Source of the DNA: Macrostomum hystrix
Lineage: Eukaryota; Platyhelminthes; Macrostomidae
DNA: 64,000 nucleotides
Reading direction: 5' to 3'
Assembly: GCA_950097015.1 (NCBI GenBank)
Contig: CATNEN010000029.1
Span: 1,054,001-1,118,000, forward strand
Shown: piece by piece, positions 59,275 to 64,000 of the stretch
How positions within the stretch are numbered: position 1 is the stretch's first letter
Layout: each line of letters opens with the position of its first letter
Program-made: the position numbers and the translations under genes
The notes under the pieces: model-generated
Seen by the model: only the letters and a program-made list of their open reading frames with translations
Database searches by the model: none
Told to the model about the DNA's origin: nothing

Positions 59275-61175
59275 CAAAGCTGTACACAGTAGTCTACTAT
59301 CAGATCTGTACACAGTAGTCTACTATCAGATCTGTACACAGTAGTCTACTATCAAATCTGTACACAGTAGTCTATCATCAAATCTGTACACAGTAATCTA
59401 CTATCAAATCTGTACACAGTAGTCTACCATCAAATCTGTACACAGTAGTCTACCATCAAATCTGTACACAGTAGTCTACCATCAAATCTGTACACAGTAG
59501 TCTACCATCAAATCTGTACACAGTAGTCTACCATCAAATCTGTACACAGTAGTCTACCATCAAATCTGTACACAGTAGTCTACCATCAAATCTGTACACA
59601 GTAGTCTACCATCAAATCTGTACACAGTAGTCTACCATCAAATCTGTACACAGTAGTCTACCATCAAATCTGTACACAGTAGTATACCATCAAATCTGTA
59701 CACAGTAGTCTACCATCAAATCTGTACACAGTAGTCTACCATCAAATCTGTACACAGTAGTCTACCATCAAATCTGTACACAGTAGTCTACCATCAAATC
59801 TGTACACAGTAGTCTACCATCAAATCTGTACACAGCAGTCTACTATCAAATCTGTACACAGTAGTCTACCATCAAATCTGTACACAGTAGTCTACCATCA
59901 AATCTGTACACAGTAGTCTACCATCAAATCTGTACACAGTAGTCTACCATCAGATCTGTACACAGTAGTCTACCATCAAATCTGTACACAGCAGTCTACT
60001 ATCAAATCTGTACACAGTAGTCTACCATCAAATCTGTACACAGTAGTCTACCATCAAATCTGTACACAGTAGTCTACCATCAAATCTGTACACAGTAGTC
60101 TACCATCAAATCTGTACACAGTAGTCTACCATAAAATCTGTACACAGCAGTCTACTATCAAATCTGTACACAGTAGTCTACCATCAAATCTGTACACAGT
60201 AGTCTACCATCAAATCTGTACACAGTAGTCTACTATCAGATCTGTACACAGTAGTCTACTATCAAATCTGTACACAGTAGTCTACCATCAAATCTGTACA
60301 CAGTAGTATACCATCAAATCTGTACACAGTAGTATACCATCAAATCTGTACACAGTAGTCTACCATCAAATCTGTACACAGTAGTCTACCATCAAATCTG
60401 TACACAGTAGTCTACCATCAAATCTGTACACAGTAGTCTACCATCAAATCTGTACACAGTAGTCTATCATCAAATCTGTACACAGTAGTCTACCATCAAA
60501 TCCGTACACAGTAGTCTATCATCAAATCTGTACACAGTAGTCTACCATCAAATCTGTACACAGTAGTCTACTATCAAATCTGTACACAGTAGTCTACCAT
60601 CAAATCTGTACACAGTAGTCTACTATCAAATCTGTACACAGTAGTCTAACATCAAATATGTACACAGTAGTCTAACATCAAATCTGTACACAGTAGTATA
60701 CCATCAAATCTGTACACAGTAGTCTACCATCAAATCTGTACACAGTAGTCTACTATCAAATCTGTACACAGTAGTCTACCATCAAATCTGTACACAGTAG
60801 TCTACTATCAAATCTGTACACAGTAGTATACCATCAAATCTGTACACAGTAGTCTACTATCAAATCTGTACACAGTAGTATACCATCAAATCTGTACACA
60901 GTAGTCTACTATCAAATCTGTACACAGTAGTCTACTATCAAATCTGTACACAGTAGTATACCATCAAATCTGTACACAGTAGTATACCATCAAATCTGTA
61001 CACAGTAGTCTACCATCAAATCTGTACACAGTAGTCTACTATCAAATCTGTACACAGTAGTCTACTATCAAATCTGTACACAGTAGTCCACTATCAAATC
61101 TGTACACAGTAGTCTACCATCAAATCTGTACACAGTAGTCTACCATCAAATCTGTACACAGTACTCTACCATCCT
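59275..61175. repeat. 26-bp satellite, about 70 copies
   Basis: Highly uniform array with core tctgtacacagtagtctacc. The unit includes the palindrome tgtaca. It ends about 230 bases before the first ABCB exon. This is the longest array in the window. Confidence 0.95.
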
Positions 61176-61404
61176 ATTGACCATTCTGTACAGAAAGTTT
61201 CTAATTTACAGTTTTCATATTTTCATATCGCTTTAGTATTTGGAATTATTGCTTGCTGTTTACAAAGAATCATTTAAAGTAAAAATCTATGCCTTAGTGA
61301 AAAAATCTAACCATTATGATCCTTGATTCTAACTGCAGTTTTCTTTTCTCTGTACTGTAATTTAATCAAACTGTCTATCTTTACAGGTTACTAAATCGTA
61401 CACC

Positions 61405-63575
61405 ATGGCAGAGCGGAAGGAGTAAGTCATAATTATTGCGTATTGTCGTCATCGATCGTTCGTTTCCTTTATACTTCTAGACTGATTAACAGTACCTTTA
61501 CTTATGTTGTTTTAGTCTATGGCCAGAACTCTATTCTCTTGCCCCGTTGTCCTGACCGTTAATTGGTTTTATTCGTTGTCATTTATTTCTTTTAAGTTTC
61601 TTACTTTTACTAAATGTTTATTTATCTACTTATACTTAAAGGTGTATTAGTTATTATGTAACACTATGTTATAATTTAGGTAGCATGTTGGTTCTGTACA
61701 ATTAACTTCTTCGTATTTTAAGAAATTAGTTTCTTTAAAACAAACTGAGTATTGTTTTGTCACAATTTATTTTAATCTTTGAAATGAATCAATCTATTGC
61801 TTCCCCAATACCCCTCTATCTTCGTTTCCTTATTCATCCCCTCTCCCTCCTCCCCTCTCTCCCCCTCCTCTCTCTACCCCTCCCCTCTCTCATCCTCCCC
61901 TTTCTCATCCTCCCCTTTCTCATTCTCTCATCTCTCATTCTCCAATCTCTCATTCTCCCATCTCTCCTATTCCATCCCTCTCCCCTCCTCCTACGAGTAC
62001 TCTCCCCTCTTTCTTTCGTCTCTCGTCACAATTCATTTTCTCGATAGAACGTACTTTCTGTTGCTCTTTCTTGTATTTTTTCTAAAATACCTCTTTTCTT
62101 TCGCACCCGTTATCTTTCAGTGTTAATCTTTTACCTGTGCTCTTTCATTTGAAAAGTTATTCATCTCGCCTTCCACGCTGGCACTCATCGCACTAAATGA
62201 AAGCTAGTTTAAAAGTTAAGAAAAGCTTCAAGAAGAGAAAGAGAAGAGAGAGAGAATGAGAATGAGAATGAGAGGGAGAGAACGCACAGATTCCCGTCTT
62301 GGGGTCTGACATCACGCCAAGACGAGTTCGTTCTATTGTTCGCTCTCTCCTTCTCGGCCATTGTTGAGGCCATTTACTGTGCTCAAAACTGTGCTCTCCG
62401 CCTTTCAAACCAATATCGCCAGTTTTAATTAGCCAATCTGTTCTGTAGCTTCTCCAACACTTTATATAAGCGACGACTGTAGCAGCAGAATAAGAAAATC
62501 TTTTTCTTTTCGCTGTTCTGCTAGCCATTTTTATTACTGACACCAAAAAGTACAGGTTCAGTTTAGGCTTAGAATTGTAAGCCGAACAAAGACTTGGCTT
62601 ATTATTAACTAAATCAGGCTAAAATATGTTTTTTGTGCCCAGTAAAAAAACGTAGGTTGTGCTGTGCCGTTTTTCCTCTGCTTGTGTTTTTTTATTGGTG
62701 TCTTGTTGTATAATTGAATTGATTTTATAATCATCAACATGAAATCATTTATCATTCCAGAGATGGGGACAAGAATAAGCCTCAAGAGACTGTGCCCATG
62801 TACAAGCTGGTGAGTAACTTGCTAACCTCATTTCTTTGAACTGTTAAACATTTTTTGTGTTCTGTGGCGCTTTTTGCCGCCACGCTAAGCTGCCTACTAT
62901 ACCGTGTTACTCATACATTCTTCCAAGCCTTCTCTATTCTAGTCTTCTTCCTCTCCCTCTCCCCTTCCCATCTAAACTGAGGATTTAGGATCTCTTCCTG
63001 AGGATTTGGAATCTCTTCAGTGAGCATTTAGGATCCCTTCAGTGAGGATTTGGGATCCCTTCAGTGAGGATTTGGGATATCTTCACTGAATCTTAAGTCA
63101 GCATTTGGAATATCTTGAGTGAGGCTTTGGGATATATTCAGTGAAGACCTCTCTGGGATCACAGAAGATCTAGTCTGTTATTGAAATATTTCGCATGTTT
63201 TGGGATAAAAATCCCTCGCTTTATCGCCAACGGAATCCAGTTCCGCTACGCGGACGGCCGGGACATTTTCTGCATCATCGCTGGCTCGATTTTCGCCGCC
63301 GGCCATGGCGTCGGCTGGCCGCTGATCTCCATTATCTTCGGCGAGATGACCAACGATTTTGTGAAAAAGGACACGTTGAACACCACCAGCATGACGTCAT
63401 CCTCAGCCTCCTGGGGCAACCTGACCGGCTTCAACTTCGAAGAGTCCATGTCCCGCTACTGCCTGTACTATGCCCTGATTGGCATAGCCGTATTCATCGG
63501 CTCCCACTTCCAGGTGATGTTCTGGCAGATTGCCTGCGAACGCCAGGTGCACCGACTGCGCCAGGCCTTCTTTAG
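61405..63575 (+). CDS. ABCB-type (P-glycoprotein / MDR) ABC transporter, N-terminal part
   Basis: Full-size ABCB proteins export hydrophobic compounds using ATP. Only three coding exons are inside the window: 61405-61421, 62761-62809 and 63241-63575, phases 2, 0 and 2 at the ends. They encode a short charged N terminus (MAERKEDGDKNKP), then VPMYKLFRYADGRD, the first membrane helix with GHGVGWPLISIIFGEMTN, an extracellular loop with Asn-Thr-Thr and Asn-Leu-Thr glycosylation sites, and the second helix followed by CERQVHRLRQAFFR, the standard ABCB signature of this region. The nucleotide-binding domains lie beyond the window. A strong acceptor (ctatctttacag) ends 18 bases before the ATG. Whether it is a full or half transporter cannot be decided here, though the N terminus matches full-size MDR proteins. 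Confidence 0.88.
61800..62030. repeat. C/T-rich low-complexity tract, ABCB intron 1
   Basis: Units around ctctcattctcc and ctcctcccct. A ga-rich tract at 62230-62285 follows on the same strand. Nothing else is recognised in 62286-62760. Confidence 0.85.
62990..63150. repeat. Degenerate array in ABCB intron 2
   Basis: Six to seven copies around gaggatttgggatcccttca. Confidence 0.85.
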
Positions 63576-63616
63576 GTGAGCTGAAATTGCAGCTAGCTTC
63601 AGTTAATAATTAATAA

Positions 63617-63775
63617 TAGCTGTTCAGTCCATGGACTGGGGGGACGCCACAGCAACCCTCTATTACCCTGGTTGTAGGACACAAATTGTTCCAGAGGAGT
63701 CGGGGAATCGAACCCCCGACCTTTAATTCGCGAGTCCGACGCTCTAACCACTAGGCTACAATCCCTGCAGATGTA
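63617..63775 (-). mobile_element. SINE family 2 copy with well-kept tRNA-like head
   Basis: On the minus strand: ttgtagcctagtggttagag (A-box) and gggggttcgattccccgac (B-box with intact T-arm stem), then the agtccatggactgaacagct body. It is the best-preserved promoter of the family in the window. Confidence 0.83.
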
Positions 63776-63860
63776 TAGCCTTTGGCACAGCCGCAGCTCT
63801 ATAATTTACTTGCATACGCACATGTACACTAAAGCTAGACTAGAATAATGAAAATTATGA

Positions 63861-64000
63861 GGGGGTCGGTGGCAGAGCGGTTAACGCGTTTGCCTCTCGC
63901 ACCACGGTCCCTAAGTTCGATTCCACGGCGAGGCCACATTTATTTGGAGAGAAGGCTTGGGGGCTTGTCGTGCAATTTACGCCCTTGAGGGCCAACCACC
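63861..64000 (+). mobile_element. SINE family 1 copy, cut by the window end
   Basis: Head ggtggcagagcggttaacgc, B-box aagttcgattccacgg, body gagagaaggcttgggggctt. It continues past the last base. Confidence 0.87.

Noticed and set aside
63690-63770. Functional tRNA gene on the minus strand
   Set aside because: A- and B-boxes are present but the sequence continues into the SINE family 2 body and lacks a paired acceptor stem; better explained as a SINE head.

Overview
The window is nuclear DNA of an animal. Protein-coding exons are GC-rich and split by introns with canonical GT/AG borders. Introns and intergenic DNA are AT-richer and crowded with private minisatellites and tRNA-derived SINEs. 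The gene set (PLD1/2-type phospholipase D, APC6/CDC16, NUP155, SUMF1, an IRF-type factor, an ABCB transporter) is metazoan. Extreme tandem-repeat load and 3' splice-site-like AGs just upstream of most start codons suggest a lineage with spliced-leader trans-splicing, for example a free-living flatworm such as Macrostomum. The species assignment is an inference I cannot confirm.

Layout. 1-6.6 kb: minisatellites, dispersed repeats and a SINE that has seeded a tandem array. 6.6-12.7 kb (+): a WS/DGAT-type O-acyltransferase gene of three exons, with one apparent frameshift and an altered catalytic motif. 14.2-29.1 kb (-): a phospholipase D gene with PX, PH and two HKD motifs, tail-to-tail with the acyltransferase. 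Its 3' end is tandemly duplicated and its introns carry large arrays. 29.1-32.6 kb: shared upstream region of two divergent genes, with a hAT-type MITE. 32.6-37.4 kb (+): CDC16/APC6 in four exons, with one apparent frameshift. 38.9-39.3 kb (+): a small glutaredoxin-like gene (C5orf63 family). 40.9-42.4 kb (+): a divergent IRF-type DNA-binding protein. 43.1-50.4 kb (+): NUP155 in nine exons. 50.7-51.2 kb: a small inverted-repeat element. 53.2-57.1 kb (+): SUMF1 (formylglycine-generating enzyme) in four exons. 59.3-61.2 kb: a 26-bp satellite of about 70 copies. 61.4 kb to the window end (+): the first three coding exons of an ABCB (P-glycoprotein type) transporter.

Exon junctions were set by reading both strands for splice sites that preserve frame and family similarity. 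Reading frame is preserved across every junction of the PLD, IRF, NUP155 and SUMF1 models, and across the ABCB exons inside the window. The acyltransferase and CDC16 models each need one frame correction inside a long exon. The genes do not form one pathway. What unites the window is its repeat biology: minisatellites grown from gene ends, SINE ends and splice-site-like sequence, and intronic arrays that tend to be pyrimidine-rich on the sense strand.
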